Below the pieces are notes generated by a model, which was given only the letters and a program-made list of their open reading frames with translations, was not told the DNA's origin and made no database searches. From NCBI GenBank assembly GCA_030765065.1, contig CM060989.1, positions 34,401,501 to 34,465,500 on the forward strand: a DNA stretch of 64,000 bases, given 5' to 3'. Positions 12,405 through 25,094 of the stretch are shown one piece after another. The DNA comes from Deroplatys truncata (lineage: Eukaryota > Arthropoda > Insecta > Mantodea > Mantidae). The translations under genes and the position numbers were made by a program. Within the stretch, counting starts at the first letter, position 1. Each line of letters begins with the position of its first letter.

Positions 12405-13608
12405 TGTGATCAAAAGTATCCGGAACCCACACAAACATACATTTTTCATCTTAGGTGCATTGTGCTGCCACCTATTGGTACTCATCCGTGACCTCAGTAG
12501 TCATTAGACATCGTGAAACAACAGAATGGGACGCTCGTGGAACTCACAGACTTCGAACGTGGTCAGGTGATTGGGTGTCACTTGTGTCAGAATTCTGAAT
12601 GTGAGATTTCCACACTCCTAAACATCCGTAGGTCCACTGTTTCTGATGTGATAATAAGTGGAAACGTGAAGGGACACGTACAGCACAAAAGTGTACAGGC
12701 CGACCTCGTCTATTGACTGACAGAGACCGCCGACATTTGAAGAGGGTCATAAAGAGTAATAGGCAGACATCTATCCAGACCATCACACAGGAATTCCAAA
12801 CTGCATCAGGATCCACTCCAAGTACTATGACAGTTAGGCGTGAGGTGAGAAACCTTGGATTCCATGGTCGAGCGGCTGCTCATAAGCCACACATCACGCA
12901 GGAAAATGCCAAACGACGCCTTGCTTAGTGTCAACAGCGGCAAAACGTTGTGTGGAGTGACGAATCAGGGTACACAATGTGGCAATCCGATGGCAGGGTG
13001 TGGGTATGGCGAATGCCCAGTGAACGTCATCTGCCAGGGTGTGTAGTGCCAACAGTGAAATTCGGAGGTGGTGGTGTTATGGTGTGGTCGTGTTTTTCCT
13101 GGAGGGGGCTTGCACCCCTTGTTGTTTTGCATGGCACGATCACAGCGCAGACCTACATTGATATTTTAAGCACCTTCTTGCTTCCCACTGTTGAAGAGCA
13201 ATTCGGGGATGGCGATTGCATCTTTCAACACGATTGAGCACCTGTTCATACTACACGGGCTGTGGTGGAGTGCTTACACGACAATAACATCCCTGTAATG
13301 GACTGGCCTGCACAGAGTCCTGACTTGAATCCTATAGAAAACCTTTGGGATGTTTTGGAATGCAGACTTCGTGCCAGGCCTCACCGACCTACATCGATAC
13401 CTCTCCTCAGTTCCGCACTCCGTGAAGAATGGGCCGCCATTCCCCAATAAACCTTCCAGCACCTGATTGAAAGTATGCCTGCGAGAGTGAACGCTGTCAT
13501 CAAGGCTAAGGGTGGACCAACACCATATTGACTTCCAGCATTACCGATGGAGGGCGCCACGAACTTGTACGTCATTTTCAGCCAGGTGTCTGGATACTTT
13601 TGATCACG
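12405..13608 (+). mobile_element. Tc1-like transposon with mutated DD34E transposase
   Basis: Inverted repeats (TGTGATCAAAAGTATCC on the left) lie inside TA at 12403-12404 and 13609-13610; 1204 bp. The transposase begins at 12513 (LVELTDFERGQVIGCHLCQN, paired HTH). A frameshift lies near 12690; the rest reads in one frame with stops at 12926, 13235 and 13448. Catalytic blocks are visible: VVWSDES, FQHD (with a stop replacing the usual following Asn) and SPDLNPIENLWDVLE. Fairly young but inactive. It is GC-richer than its surroundings. Confidence 0.95.
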
Positions 13609-13610
13609 TA

Positions 13611-14691
13611 GTGTATGTCTACTACTATGTTGCAACTATGGAAATTTCCTGATTATGCCTGACAAACTCCTAATTAGGAAATACACTTCGGTTTTTATGG
13701 TTTTTAGAGGATGTATTGGAAAAGTAGTAATACTTTTAGCTTTAGTTTTGGACTGATGAAAAGAATCCGGAATGTGACATTGATGAACCATATTGGGACA
13801 TCTCGTTGATAGTCTACAAATTGATCATATTGAATTTAATTCATAAAATGCAAAATTTTCTTCTGCCTAACAAAAACTGTTTTATGTCCTAACTAAATAA
13901 CATGTGAGAAACTGTCTCTGCGCCAAAATTTTGCTAAGATCTCAAATTACTGTTGGAAGTAATGATACAAAAAATAGTATTGCAATCCATACTAAATTAT
14001 AATACACAAGTTTATTAAATCTGTAACAATGTTAACCTCAGCTTTTTATTCAAATAAAAAGAAATAAAGTGAATGTGGCGCATGTTATTATACCAATTTT
14101 AAGAACCAATATATCAGGAATTTCTTTTTTCTATAATATTGGAAGAGGGTATTTTTTTGAAAACCTGTAATATACTTTAAAATACCACTCAAACAACATT
14201 ATTAATTTTTAAAATTCCACAAGAACCTCATTTATCCAGCCCTCACTAATCTAAGATTCATTTTTGCTTACTTTTCACTACGAAAATTTATGCATGCTTT
14301 GTTACATACATATGAATGTATATACTTGTAATGTTGGCACAAGGTAGCGTAGAGATCGCCGTTCAGTCGCACACTTAAAGCTATACAGAACTAAAGTGTG
14401 TGAGGTTATGTTTCATTCATTTAAAAGGCAGTCCTGATGGTAACCACAGACCTCTCATCTGGGCAGCTTTCAATTCTTTTTTCTCGTGCTTTTGCAGTGA
14501 TCCAAATTTCACTGTTGTATGTCAAGGTTTGTATTCATTGTACAGTTTGTTTCTGGATTATCTGGAGTTTATTTTACATAGATTACTTTCATTCCCACCG
14601 TCCAGATAAACAAGTTCTTGTGTACAAATATGCATTTTGGGATGAAAGGGTTAAAAATAACAATGATGCAACAGTATATGCACAATTCTAC
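13611..14691. other. Intronic sequence, nothing recognised
   Basis: AT-rich intron DNA. ORFs near 14400-14850 run partly into the next transposon and show no domain. Confidence 0.45.
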
Positions 14692-14693
14692 TA

Positions 14694-15494
14694 CAGGGTG
14701 AGCCAAAAAACTATGAACTGGCTGCGCAGTGTTTTTCCTGTCTGCGTCCTCGGCGCTAGCTGGCATTATCATAGAAAGGCGCGGATGAAACCATACATTT
14801 TTAAAACTACTTTTAAAGGATTTATTTACCAACTTTATGAAAGGAAATGCTGAAACTGGCCACTATTGTTGTCGATGCATTTTTGGCACCTTTTTAGAAA
14901 ACTATCCATCACTCATATTAGTTCATGTTGAGAAATGCTGGCAATTTCCTGGCAGATATTTTGTTTTAATTCTTCCAAGGTTTGTGGGTTTGTCTTGTAT
15001 ACTTTGTTTTAAGTTACCCCAGAGATAGCAATCACACGGGGTTAGGTCGGGGGACCGAGGGGGCCACAAATCTGTATTAATAATTCTGTCCTCAAACATA
15101 CTTTCAATTTTTCTCATCGAAATATTGGCCGTATAAGCTGTTGCAGAGTCTTGTTGAAAAAAAAGGCAAAATCACGCTCCCTGGCTGTTAATTCTGTAAA
15201 AAAGGGGGCAAAATTGTATTCACATATGTACGGGCTTCAAATTTTTACTCGAAAAAAATTGGCGAGTGATGGATAGTTTCCTAAAGAGGTGCCAAAAATG
15301 TATGAACAACGATGGTGGCTAGTTTGAGCATTTCCTTTCATAAAGTTGGTGAGTAAAGCCTTTAAAAGTAGTTTTAAAGATGTTGTACGGTTTCATCCGT
15401 GCCTTTCTATGATAGCGGCAGACGGCAACGAGTGCCAAGGATGCAGACAGAAAAAACACTGCGCAGGTGGTTTGTAGTTTTTTGGCTCTCCGTG
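14694..15494 (-). mobile_element. Mariner-derived foldback element
   Basis: TA-flanked (14692-14693, 15495-15496), starting CAGGGTGAGCCAAAAAACTA. The two arms are inverted copies of each other for about 240 bp, much longer than normal mariner repeats; each arm carries the same transposase 3' end. Minus-strand coding includes DLWPPRSPDLTPCDCYLWG (14990-15050, third-Asp block). The enzyme's front part is absent. Confidence 0.85.
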
Positions 15495-15647
15495 TATAAT
15501 CATTCATAATTTGGATTTGAAATTTGGCAAACAGAAATCTTTCCTATTGGGATGTGAGTATTAACTCCACTTTGCACAAAAATGAATTTACAGACTTTTT
15601 GCAGTAAGTGAATGACGTATGATTAGTAACATTAATTATTGAAATAC

Positions 15648-16579
15648 CTTGAGAAAAGGGGAAGATGATAAGATGGTGTCATCTAATGCTTTGCGAAACC
15701 GATTTGTTAGAGGAAGTTCAGCAACTGAGAGACACGGAGCAGAACCACTGCTCTGACTGCTTGGCACAAACACTTCATCATCTTGACTTAAGTAAACAAA
15801 GTTACGAAGGGGATCACTGAAATCGCTCACTGATTCCACATTCATACGCTTCTCCTCACTCACAGATTTCTCTTTACTTTCTATGCGAATTATTTCATTC
15901 ATACTTTTCCATTCATTCATTTCACTTTTATGAACCCTATTGTTCTCACTTTTGTCAATATTATCCTCAACATTTCCAGTGGAATGTCTTTGAATACAAT
16001 AAATATGTGGACTAGATTTCCTGTCAATACTGCTACCGTTATCAAATGAGCACTTGCATAGCTTTTCTTCTTGTATTTCTTTAGTGTTTATAGTTCTATC
16101 CGCCTCGTCTTGTATTTCTTTAGTGTCTAAAGTTCTAACCACCTCAGTACTTTCTAAGCTGTTTGAATGTTTTTCAGAAATACTATGAGTTTTAATTTCT
16201 TCCGGTTTAACGTTATATGCGGATTGATTATTATTGGTCGTTTCCTTTTCAATTTCTTTCACTTTAAAACTTTCACCTTTAATTGGTTCAGAAATGTTAA
16301 TTTCAAGGCACTGTTCAGAGGTAACCCTCCTTTCATCTTGAGGACTTCCATTTGATGTATTTTCTTCAAAAAACGTGTCTGCTGGAGGGCTGGGAGGGCG
16401 AGCAAATTCATCCATGAGGTAGGATTTTTCAAGTCTCCAACTATAGTGGATGAACACCAAGCGACTGGCAACTCTCTTCAGCTTTGCTAGTTCGCTGTTG
16501 GCAGCCCCTCGGAGTATGACTGTGCAGCCAAGATGCTGCGATGAACAGCCTTCAAAAAACATCAGGGTTTTGCTGGGAC
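15648..16579 (-). CDS. PIKfyve: PIKfyve exon: end of chaperonin domain and acidic linker
   Basis: The largest exon, 932 bp. It opens GPSK then TLMFFEGCSSQHLGCTVILR and SELAKLKRVASR, the end of the CCT-like domain, followed by LEKSYLMDEFARPP. About 220 residues of charged, Ser/Glu/Lys-rich linker follow, and the exon closes with the conserved RFRKALDDTILSSSPFLK. The acceptor is ATTTCTGCAG and the donor AAG/GTATTT, phase 0. The linker holds a short tandem duplication around TKEIQ (16071-16137). Low-complexity linkers of variable length are usual here in the family. Confidence 0.95.
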
Positions 16580-17059
16580 CTGCAGAAATGTTCAAGTACA
16601 AGTCACAATCAAAAGGAATGCTCAATGATTGCATTATGGAAAATGAATCAACGTTAAACATTCGTGTTGTTCCACTTACCAAATTACTGGCAGAACATGT
16701 TTAGAGAATCTATTGCCTCATTTTTGGCTGCTGTTTAAAACAAAGTAAAGACATGAGTGCTTCATGTTGATTCATTTTCCGTAATTTACTTATTTACTTC
16801 ATTGTGTCTAAGTTCTAATGACTTTTAAATGTAATTGTGTTATTTGTCTAAGGAAATGTAACTGTGAAATTTGGCAAAAAGTTTGAAAATTTTCAAATTT
16901 TGGTTTTTTGCATTTTTATTGTACTTATAACTTGTACTTTCAAGCTACCCAATTTAATACCAACAATTTTAAAGCCACAAATGGCTATTTAATTGTTCCT
17001 GTATCATTTTGGTAAGGCACTACATTGAACTTTAAACTCCACTTTTCTCAATTACTTTT

Positions 17060-18200
17060 TTCGGCATTTTTCACCATTCAAAATGCTCCTTGGACACATT
17101 TTATTAACTTGAAAATTTCCAGGCTCTATATCTCTGGCTCCACAAAACACGGTGTGAGAAACTTGCTTAACCACCCTTTAAAAAATACCACTCCGGGCAA
17201 TAAATTATCAGGATTCTACCACATCAATTGTGAAGACTTGTTATAAAATATATATTGGGGAGACAAAGAGAAACTTAGAAACCAGATTGAAGGAACATCT
17301 TAGAAATATAAAATACAGGGTGAACCAAAAAACTACGAACCAGCTGCGCGGTGTTTTTCCTAGTTGTGTCCTCGATGCTCGTTGCCATCTGCTGCTATCA
17401 TAGAAAAGCATGGATGAAACCATACATTTTTAAAACTACTTTTAAAGGCTTTACTTACCAACATTATGAAAGGAGATGCTGAAACTGGCCACCATCGTTG
17501 TCCATACATTTTTGGCACCTCTTTAGGAAACTATCCATCACTCGCCGTAGTTCACGTTGAGAAATGCTGGCAATTTCCTGGCGGATATTTTGTTTTAATT
17601 CTTCCGGGTGTGTGGGTTTGCCTTGTACACTTTGTTTTAAATTACCCCAGAGATAGAAATCGCAGGGGGCCACAAATCTCTATTAATAATTCTGTCCTCA
17701 AACACACTTTCATAAAGTTGGTAAGTAGTTTTAAAAACATTGTATGGTTTCATCTGCGCCTTTCTATGATAGCGGCAGACGGCAACAAGTGCCGAGGATC
17801 CGGACAGGAAAAACACCGCGCAGCCGGTTTGTAGTCTTTTGGCTCTCCCTGTATAAACAGACAGATAAATCAGCCATATCCATCACTTTTGGTCATGCGA
17901 TCATAATATTAGCCAAGAAATTAAATTTTCAAAACCAGCTAAGAACCAGCAGTAATTAACACTGTGGGAAAATATTTATATCATTAAGAACGTAAATTGG
18001 TTATGAACTTCAAAATACCAGCAATAGACGCCTTGCGACTGACCAATAGGAAGAGTGGTAGACCAGATAACAAGGGAAGGGGGAGACAGTTACTTGATGT
18101 GGAATTCAGTCAGCCGATCCGTTGAGGATAGACAGCACGTCTCTTTGAAACACATTTGATTCAATTTTAAGTGGAGCAATTAGTGTTTTTAAATGTTGAC
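17060..18200 (+). mobile_element. Penelope-like element fragment (copy 1), split by mariner
   Basis: Reads LLNHPLKNTTPGNKLSGFYHI up to about 17260: the GIY-YIG endonuclease region of Penelope-like elements, with a frameshift right after INCED. A mariner derivative interrupts it at 17316-17851. Past the insertion the reading resumes (KQTDKSAI ... LTLWENIYIIKNVNWL), parallel to the copies at 40.6 kb and 52.4 kb. The reverse transcriptase is missing. Ends near 18200. Confidence 0.75.
17316..17851 (-). mobile_element. Mariner-derived short element with unequal arms
   Basis: Same family as 14694-15494. TA at 17314-17315 and 17852-17853. The left arm runs through the transposase tail (minus strand LWGNLKQSVQGKPTHPEELK, 17464-17655), while the right arm repeats only about 140 bp of it inverted. 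It sits inside the Penelope fragment and its removal reconnects the reading. Confidence 0.85.
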
Positions 18201-18305
18201 TAGAGTTCTTTTTTAACATTTTATTTGTTAAAATAATAGCACCTTTCTAGGTTGGTGGGAATGAGACACTTCCTAATCATACGACTGGTAGTGCTATATT
18301 TACAT

Positions 18306-18522
18306 ATATTGAGCTTTTATTTATGGACGTTCTTTAACTACTGTGGTCCTTAGTGTTCCATTCTATATTGGGCATGAAAGACCGGTAATTTTGCTCAGAA
18401 GCCTCTTTATCAGGTTTGAGGTTCTTTTACGTGCCGTAAATCTACTCCACTGGGTTTGAACCCGCAATCTTGGGAACTAAAAGCTAAGCAATGTAACCAC
18501 TACACCACAGAGGAAGACTCAA
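18306..18522 (-). mobile_element. tRNA-derived SINE
   Basis: Inverted copy of the SINE at 47920. The tRNA-like head lies at the right (box B GGGTTTGAACCC near 18447, box A near 18503) and the T-rich tail at the left. Flanked by the 11-bp duplication TATATTTACAT (18295-18305, 18523-18533). It has an internal deletion relative to the longer copies. Confidence 0.88.
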
Positions 18523-18533
18523 TATATTTACAT

Positions 18534-19269
18534 CACAAGTCTTGGACAATATAACCAAAGTTGACAGCAACAGAAATTATGCTTTAGATGGTCTTGGTAC
18601 AACAATGTTAAGATATTAGGGGTATTTTTCATTTCGGTGCTACATCTGAGTGGTTTCCAAATTAGTACAACATCTCCCACTTTAGAACATAACTAGAAAA
18701 CCTTATTTTGTAGTGAAAAACGGTTACTGTAATACGAAATACTTACAGTGGTCATTAATTCTCATGTCACAACGCATTTATCGCTTACAATCTGCAAAAT
18801 TTCCTAACCTAATTTTAATTCCAATTGCTGCACCTTAATCTGTAGATATAAAATTGATTTATTTAAATATTTCAACTCAGAATTACTTCATATTTATCAT
18901 TTGAATTGATACAAATTGTTCCAAAATGGATCCCTACACATGACACCCACTTAATTTTCTGGCTACGCTACTGAGTGCAACGAATCAAAATGAATAAGAT
19001 TATTTATGCATTTCCAGATATGGGGCACTAACACCTCTCGTGTTATTGAGAGTATTGTAACATAACAAAGGTGATAAATACAAGCAGGATTTTAATCTGT
19101 ATTGCTTTTCATTTAGAAAGTTACTCACAGGGACTTAGCAATTATGAAACATTTACAAAATATAACATATTAAACTAGAATTAGAAGTCGAAGTACCAAA
19201 AGCTTAATTACAAACTAGTACAGGGAATTTTACTACTATACGACTCTTTCTTAGGTAGCAGTATATTAC
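18534..19269. other. Intronic sequence, nothing recognised
   Basis: Low-complexity AT-rich intron downstream of the PIKfyve exon at 19270. Confidence 0.45.
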
Positions 19270-19537
19270 CTTTCTCGTTATGGAAAGTTTTCAGATAAAA
19301 CGATTGACAGGTGCCAAGCTGAGGACGGCCAATATGAGCATCCACAGTTGAAATAATATGTGCCTGGGTGCAGCGAGCTATACGCTCCAGCACACTTGCT
19401 TTCACATTGAGGACCAATGTTACTTTAAGAGCAAGAAGAAATTCTTGAGCTAGTCTTGATACATTGCGATGAACTAGAACAAGGTCAGGTTGAAGATTTG
19501 CAATCCTTGCTACCACATGACGTAGGTATTCATGTTC
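19270..19537 (-). CDS. PIKfyve: PIKfyve exon: chaperonin-like domain, part 3
   Basis: Starts EHEYLRHVVARI and includes LVLNVKASVLERIARCTQ and RPQLGTC, the core of the CCT-like fold. The acceptor is GTTTTTCAG and the donor GAAAG/GTAATA; 268 bp, phase 0 in and 1 out. A mariner deletion derivative ends 187 bp upstream, starting at 19724. Confidence 0.94.
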
Positions 19538-19723
19538 CTGAAAAACAGCATTTGAGTGTTTTAAAGTATCAGTTCATATTGAATGAATAAAGTGGTAAAT
19601 TCTAAAGAAATTTATATTAAAGCTATGATAACAAAATGTGAAATGAATTCCGGAGGATATTGATATAGGAGCAAATGGCAGATTACTGTCATTGAGTTTT
19701 TAATGGCAATGGGCAGATATCTA

Positions 19724-20584
19724 CTACAGTGATTCAAATATAAATGGTAATTTTTTTTTATACATTTATTGATTAAACATATACACAAATGAGACCTTTT
19801 CTATTTCTCTACATAGCTTCCTTCATGCTCTACACAGTTTTGCCAACGATTTGGAAGTTTGAATATTCCTTGTTCAAAAAAAGTTGGGGGACGTGTCATC
19901 AACCATTTGCGCACATGCTCCTCAGCGTCTTCATTGGTTTCGAACTGTTGCCCTCCAAGCGATTCCTTCATGGGTGCAAACAAAAAGCCCAGTGCAAGTC
20001 CTCCAACGTATCTCTTGTTAAATTTGCAGTGTGAGGTTTAGTGTTGTCTTGGAGAAGGATGACATCTCTGATGGGCATACGTCTTTTGCTCCGGTAGGCA
20101 GGGTTTACTGACTCCCCCAATACTGACATCCATTCTGAAGCGATTTCTTCAACAGTGCAGCAGGGATCACCTTCAATAAGCTCTCAAATGGCACAGATGT
20201 TGCCATCAGTGAGACTTGACCTTGGATGTTGAGCATGACCTTCATTCTCTACAGTTTCACGGCTACCCCTAAATTCTCGGCCCAAGTAAACACTCAATTC
20301 TGGGCCAGTGTAGTGTCCCCAAACTGTGCCTTCAAACGAGTGAAAATCTCTGAGGGTATGGCCCCTTTATTGGTTAAGAACTTTATAATAATGCATTATG
20401 CAATTGACAAAGGAACCTCTTGTTCACTCATGGCTGTACTGATGACGAAACGTAGTGAAGCAGCTAACTAAGCTGGTTACCCCTCCCTAACACACCGACC
20501 TTCAACCCCCCACTCCATCATCCCGCTTAGAACTGCTTGTGCAGTACTCTTGCGCAATTACCGTTTATATTTGAATCACCCTTG
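19724..20584 (-). mobile_element. Mariner deletion derivative
   Basis: Inverted repeats around GTGATTCAAATATAAA with TA at 19722-19723 and 20585-20586; 861 bp. On the minus strand the transposase start (MSEQEVPLS, near 20430) and HTH region are followed directly by the DVILLQDN second-Asp block and the tail (HVRKWLMTRPPTFFEQGIFK to GSYVEK at 19801), so the middle of the gene is deleted. In-frame stops are present. Confidence 0.85.
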
Positions 20585-20586
20585 TA

Positions 20587-21122
20587 TGACATATCCTTGC
20601 TTTCTCTTATTTCATGATTTAAATAATTCAGCATTCATTCAAAAACATTTTCTAAATAAATGAATCAAAGTAAACAAGTCTTTCTGAGTAATGCATATAT
20701 GCATGGATAGTTACTTTAAAATTTTGGAACATATTTAAGCAAACGTCACTTTTAGGCCTTCTTCCATTCATTATTTTCAGGATCTTTGTAATCTCACACT
20801 TTTAATATCAGCTAATCATAACACTATCATGTGATGCCAGGCACATTTACAAAGAAGTAAAGAAAATATAAACAAGAGATATTAATATTTATATGTTAAG
20901 CACTAGGAGTTTAAGCATTACCTATAATTAGTATTTCTAAAAATAAGATTACTGTAAACTCTGTCTATATTAGAGATATATAATATTCATAATCATAAGA
21001 AATAATGATGTTAGGCTGGGCTTTACAAAAATAAATCAGATAAAGGTCCAAGAGTCATGGGGTTACTATTTCATACTAAATTACATATGATTTAAAACAT
21101 TACAGTGGAAAAATCATTCATG
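20587..21122. other. Intronic sequence, nothing recognised
   Basis: AT-rich, with no recognised feature. Confidence 0.45.
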
Positions 21123-21124
21123 TA

Positions 21125-22745
21125 CAAGGGTACATTCGAAAACTTCTCAGAATGATACACAAAATGATACCATAGATTTTCGAAACTGTTCTTTACTTTT
21201 CAACATAGTCTTCCTTGACATTAATGCCCTTGGTCCAACAATGCTCCATAGCCACCACCATAGAGGTTGGCCAATAAATGGTTAGAATCATATCTATGTG
21301 GTCGTATGCAAATAGTGGAAATAAAGAATAAATCAAATAATCAGATCAATTATCATCACTCCAGTCCACTCCAAGTAAGCTATGGTATGCCACAAGGTTC
21401 TATACTAGGTCCTGTCCTATTTCTTCTTTTCATAAATGATTTCCACATAAATGATCCATGTACTAAAACCATTTTATATGCTGATGATACAAATATCCTG
21501 GTTAAGGCATCCCAAAAAGAAACCTTTCTAACCTCTATTCACCAAGTCTCAGAGAAAATCACAAACTATTTTACATTGAATAATCTCATTATAAACATAA
21601 ACAAAACTGTAGCAATGGATATACACACAAATATGAACAAAAATTATCTTGCCCCTCAAATACAACTCTCTAATCAGACACTTAAAAAAGTAGAATCTAT
21701 AAAATTCCTTGGGGTCTGCGTACAAAGCAATCTGAAATGGGATGCTCACACTAGCCTCATAAATAATAAACTCAGCTCTCTATGTTATATGCTAAGAATA
21801 TTGACAACATGCACAAGTAAAGTAACAGAGCAGCATATTTTGCACATGTGCACTCACTCCTAAGTTATGGAGTAGTCTTCTGGGGTGAGTCTCCAGCAAG
21901 CAAGTCAATCTTTATTGCACAGAAAAAAATTATCAGAACTATTGAAGGAGTCAGCCCAAAGTCGTCATGTAAACCTCTCTTTAAAAAACTGGGGATCCTC
22001 CCACTTCCCTGCATTTACATATATGCAGTTATTCTGCTTATAGTCAAGAACATTAATGCTTCAGATTCACTATTCATAACTAATAATATGGTGCATGAAC
22101 ACAATACTAGGGAAAATACACAAATACATGTGACCAGCTGCAACACCTCGCTCTACCAAAAAAGTATCTTATACTATGGCATTAAACTTTATAATAATTT
22201 ACCAAGTAATATTAAGGCAATTAAAAATGTAAACCAGTTGAAAACCAGTCTCAAGGCACATCTAATTAACCACTCCTTTTATTCTATTAATGATTTCCTT
22301 GAACACAAATGTACATCATGAACCATAGTATTTAGCATGTAAATACCTATTGTATATAATGTAAAAACATATTGTATATATTGCAAAAACCTATTATTGT
22401 TTATGTTTATAGCTTGACGTGTCCAATAGAGAATGTACATTGTACCAAACCACTTTAACGGATGAATAAACTAACTAACTAACTAGAAGTCAGATTCCTG
22501 CAGGCCTGCAAAATATGCCTCAAATGATGATTTAAGTTCTTCATTGGAGGAAAATTTCTTTCCACAGAGGAGCTTTCTCATTTTAGGGAATAGATGGAAG
22601 TGTGATAGAGCTATAAGGTGGATGTGTGAGAAAATCATAGGCCAGTTCGTTGATTTTTACCAGTGCAACAACAAGAGGGGGAGAGCACTGAATGATAGAA
22701 GATGAATTTCTTCTTTGCCAAACCTGGCATGGCATCGTAACAAGC
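21125..22745 (-). mobile_element. Mariner fragment split by a LINE
   Basis: The left part (21125-21269) starts with a CAAGGGTACATTCGAAAAC end after TA and encodes, on the minus strand, the tail MEHCWTKGINVKEDYVEK. The right part (22487-22745) encodes KMRKLLCGKKFSSNEELKSS, and upstream KINELAYDFLTHPPYSS (third-catalytic block). A LINE separates the two halves. The front of the transposase is lost. Confidence 0.75.
21270..22486 (+). mobile_element. Non-LTR retrotransposon, 5'-truncated
   Basis: Encodes the C-terminal part of a reverse transcriptase: SYGMPQGSILGPVLFLLFIN, then YADD at 21477-21488, then the thumb and C-terminal region (LSYGVVFWGES, IIRTIEGV) after a frameshift near 21855, ending HKCTS at 22318. 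The 3' end is a tandem ACTA tail (22465-22485). The arrangement is jockey/CR1-like. No endonuclease domain remains. It inserted into a mariner. Confidence 0.85.
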
Positions 22746-23420
22746 ACCAACAGATAGTGAAATATTATCCATGTTTAATGAATTCAGTGACAACTCTTCT
22801 TACTTTGAGTTATTTGACTCAGAAGAAGAAGAAATCAATATAGAAGTTGCTCCACAGCAAACTGGATGCAACAATGACTCAAGTGATGACAATGATGAGT
22901 GCCTGGATTTTCGGTGTTGCATACTGTTACCAATACCAGTACTTTAATTGACAAGCCTATTTCCATACAGATAAGTGTTTCAAACTTTATCACACAAAGA
23001 AAACCTGCTTGGAGTGAATCTGTGAGTGTGTAATACCAATGTTTATATGTATACAGCTTTCATCAAAGAGATTGTTTTCGACCACACCCAGCATCTTAGT
23101 CAATTTTTTTAAAAATCAGCATAAGGTAACATATGATTATTACATTTACACAATATTGATTATAATGTGCTTGAATAAGTGTAAACAACATAATATTTTC
23201 AATTTTAGAACAAGTTTTAAACTTAGATAAATCTGGCACAAACTAATTCTGCATGGGGAGGGTTAAAAATAGTTAAGAAAATTGTTGTATGGTTACATTG
23301 GCACCACCCTATGAAAGCCACAGATGGTAACAAGTGCTGCTATTATGCATAGGGGAAACACTATGTGCTGATTCACATTTTTGGGTCACACTGTAAGTAC
23401 ATGCTGACACAGTAAATATA
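22746..23420. other. Intron; possible old mariner end near 23290-23399
   Basis: An acidic ORF near 22770-22945 has no recognised family. The stretch 23290-23399, read in reverse from TACAGTGTGACCCAAAAA, resembles the end of the family at 14694 but is diverged. Confidence 0.35.
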
Positions 23421-24673
23421 TGAGGGCGATACTGAAAATTTTAGAACGCCATGTTTCTAAAAACAAAGGAAATTTGTTAATATCCAACAGCTACTTTTTA
23501 ATGTTTTGCGAGTTGACTGCTATGTAGTTTGTTCGATTTGCTCTAATAGTTTGTTAATTATCATTATTTAAAGATTTTGTGTTCAACTAAAAATGAATTT
23601 CATTAGAGAACATTTCTGGGCTATGATTTTTTAGGAATTTAAATTGTCATCAATGCTTAAACAATGTGAAGATCAGCTTAGAAATGCATTTGACGAAGAA
23701 GCCCTATCTAAGGCAACAATTTATAATTGTTACAGCGAATTCAAGAGAGATTGGTGTTTTCTTAGTGATGAATTTTGTGAAAGATGTCAAGAGCTGCTGT
23801 TGTTGATGAAAATATTGCCAATGTTCGAGCAATGCTTGAAGAAGATCAACTTATTTGGGCAACATTGGGCATTCGTATGAGTCAAATCCAAAACATTTTA
23901 CATCAACAGTCACACATAAGAAAACTTTACTGTGAATGGATTCCACATAAACTGGCTCCCGATCAAAAACAATGCATTAATGGGGCAGAAAAAAAAGTTC
24001 AAGATAGCACTTCAAATTTGGTTTGGAATATTGTTACTGGTGATGAATCTTGGAATTATTGTTATTATCCTGAAAAGAAAAGTCAATCGGCTCAATGGAT
24101 CTTTCAAACAGAACCTAAGCGTACAAAAGTCTAACTAATTCGCAGTGCTGGTAAGAAGTTGGCTGCTAGTTTTTATTCTAAAATGAGCCATATTGCTATA
24201 CGGCTCATGCTAATGTCTATTTTCTAACAGTATAATATATGTACCCTTACAGTCGCCGAATGGTACACAAATGTCTGTTTACCGAAATTTAAGAAGTTAA
24301 TGAAAAATGGCCAAAAGGAAAAATAATGTTACATCATGACAACACATCATTAACAACTGAGTATCTGGATGCCTTAAAGGTCAGCACTGTGGTCCCTCCA
24401 CCATACAACCCTGACCCAACACCTTGTGACTTCTTTTTAAAAATAAAATGTGTGGAATCAATGTTTCATCATCAGATGAAGCAGTGGAACATTATAAAAA
24501 CCTGGTTTCTGAAGTGCCTCAGGAAGAGTGGCATCATTGCTTTAAGGACTGATTTCATCGAATGCAAAAATCTATTGATGTTAATGGGGAATATTTTGAT
24601 AAAAAATAAAATCATTTAAATTTTTTAAAACCAATCCTTGTTTGATTTTCTAAAAGTTTCAGTGTTGTCCTTG
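23421..24673 (+). mobile_element. Mariner transposon, decayed
   Basis: Ends TGAGGGCGATACTGAAAATT and its inverse lie inside TA (23419-23420, 24674-24675). The pseudogene shows ENIANVRAMLEEDQLIWATL and YCEWIPHKLAPDQK (HTH), LVWNIVTGDESWNYCYYPEK (first Asp), LHHDNTS (second Asp) and PYNPDPTPCDFF (third Asp), with frameshifts between them. Same family as the element at 61448. Inactive. Confidence 0.9.
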
Positions 24674-24675
24674 TA

Positions 24676-25094
24676 TCGCTACTACAGGAGACAGCACACT
24701 GCTGCACTTAACCCATATATGTTTATACTGGAGACATTTGCAACTACAAGTAACAGTATGGAGGAGAATTCAGCAGAGGTGGTACAGTTATACTATCAAG
24801 TGGATGGCTAACAATAGAAAGCTTTCAATTGTGCAACATAAACTTCCAAGTCACTTGTTTTTGCACTTATTTGATAACATCTTCTAATACAAGGAGTGCT
24901 GATAATTTAATTGAAGTTAAAGACTGCTAATGACAACAAGCATGAATATGAAAGCTCAATTGAACTACCTAAGAAAAATTATAAGCAAGAGGGGAATTTG
25001 GCAAGATAGTTACAATGCAAGAACAATGTCATTCTTTTTAACTTTTAGCATAATCACTAAAGTGGCTTATCTGTTTCATCTTTCTAAAATCATA
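24676..25094. other. Intronic sequence, nothing recognised
   Basis: No recognised feature. Confidence 0.45.
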
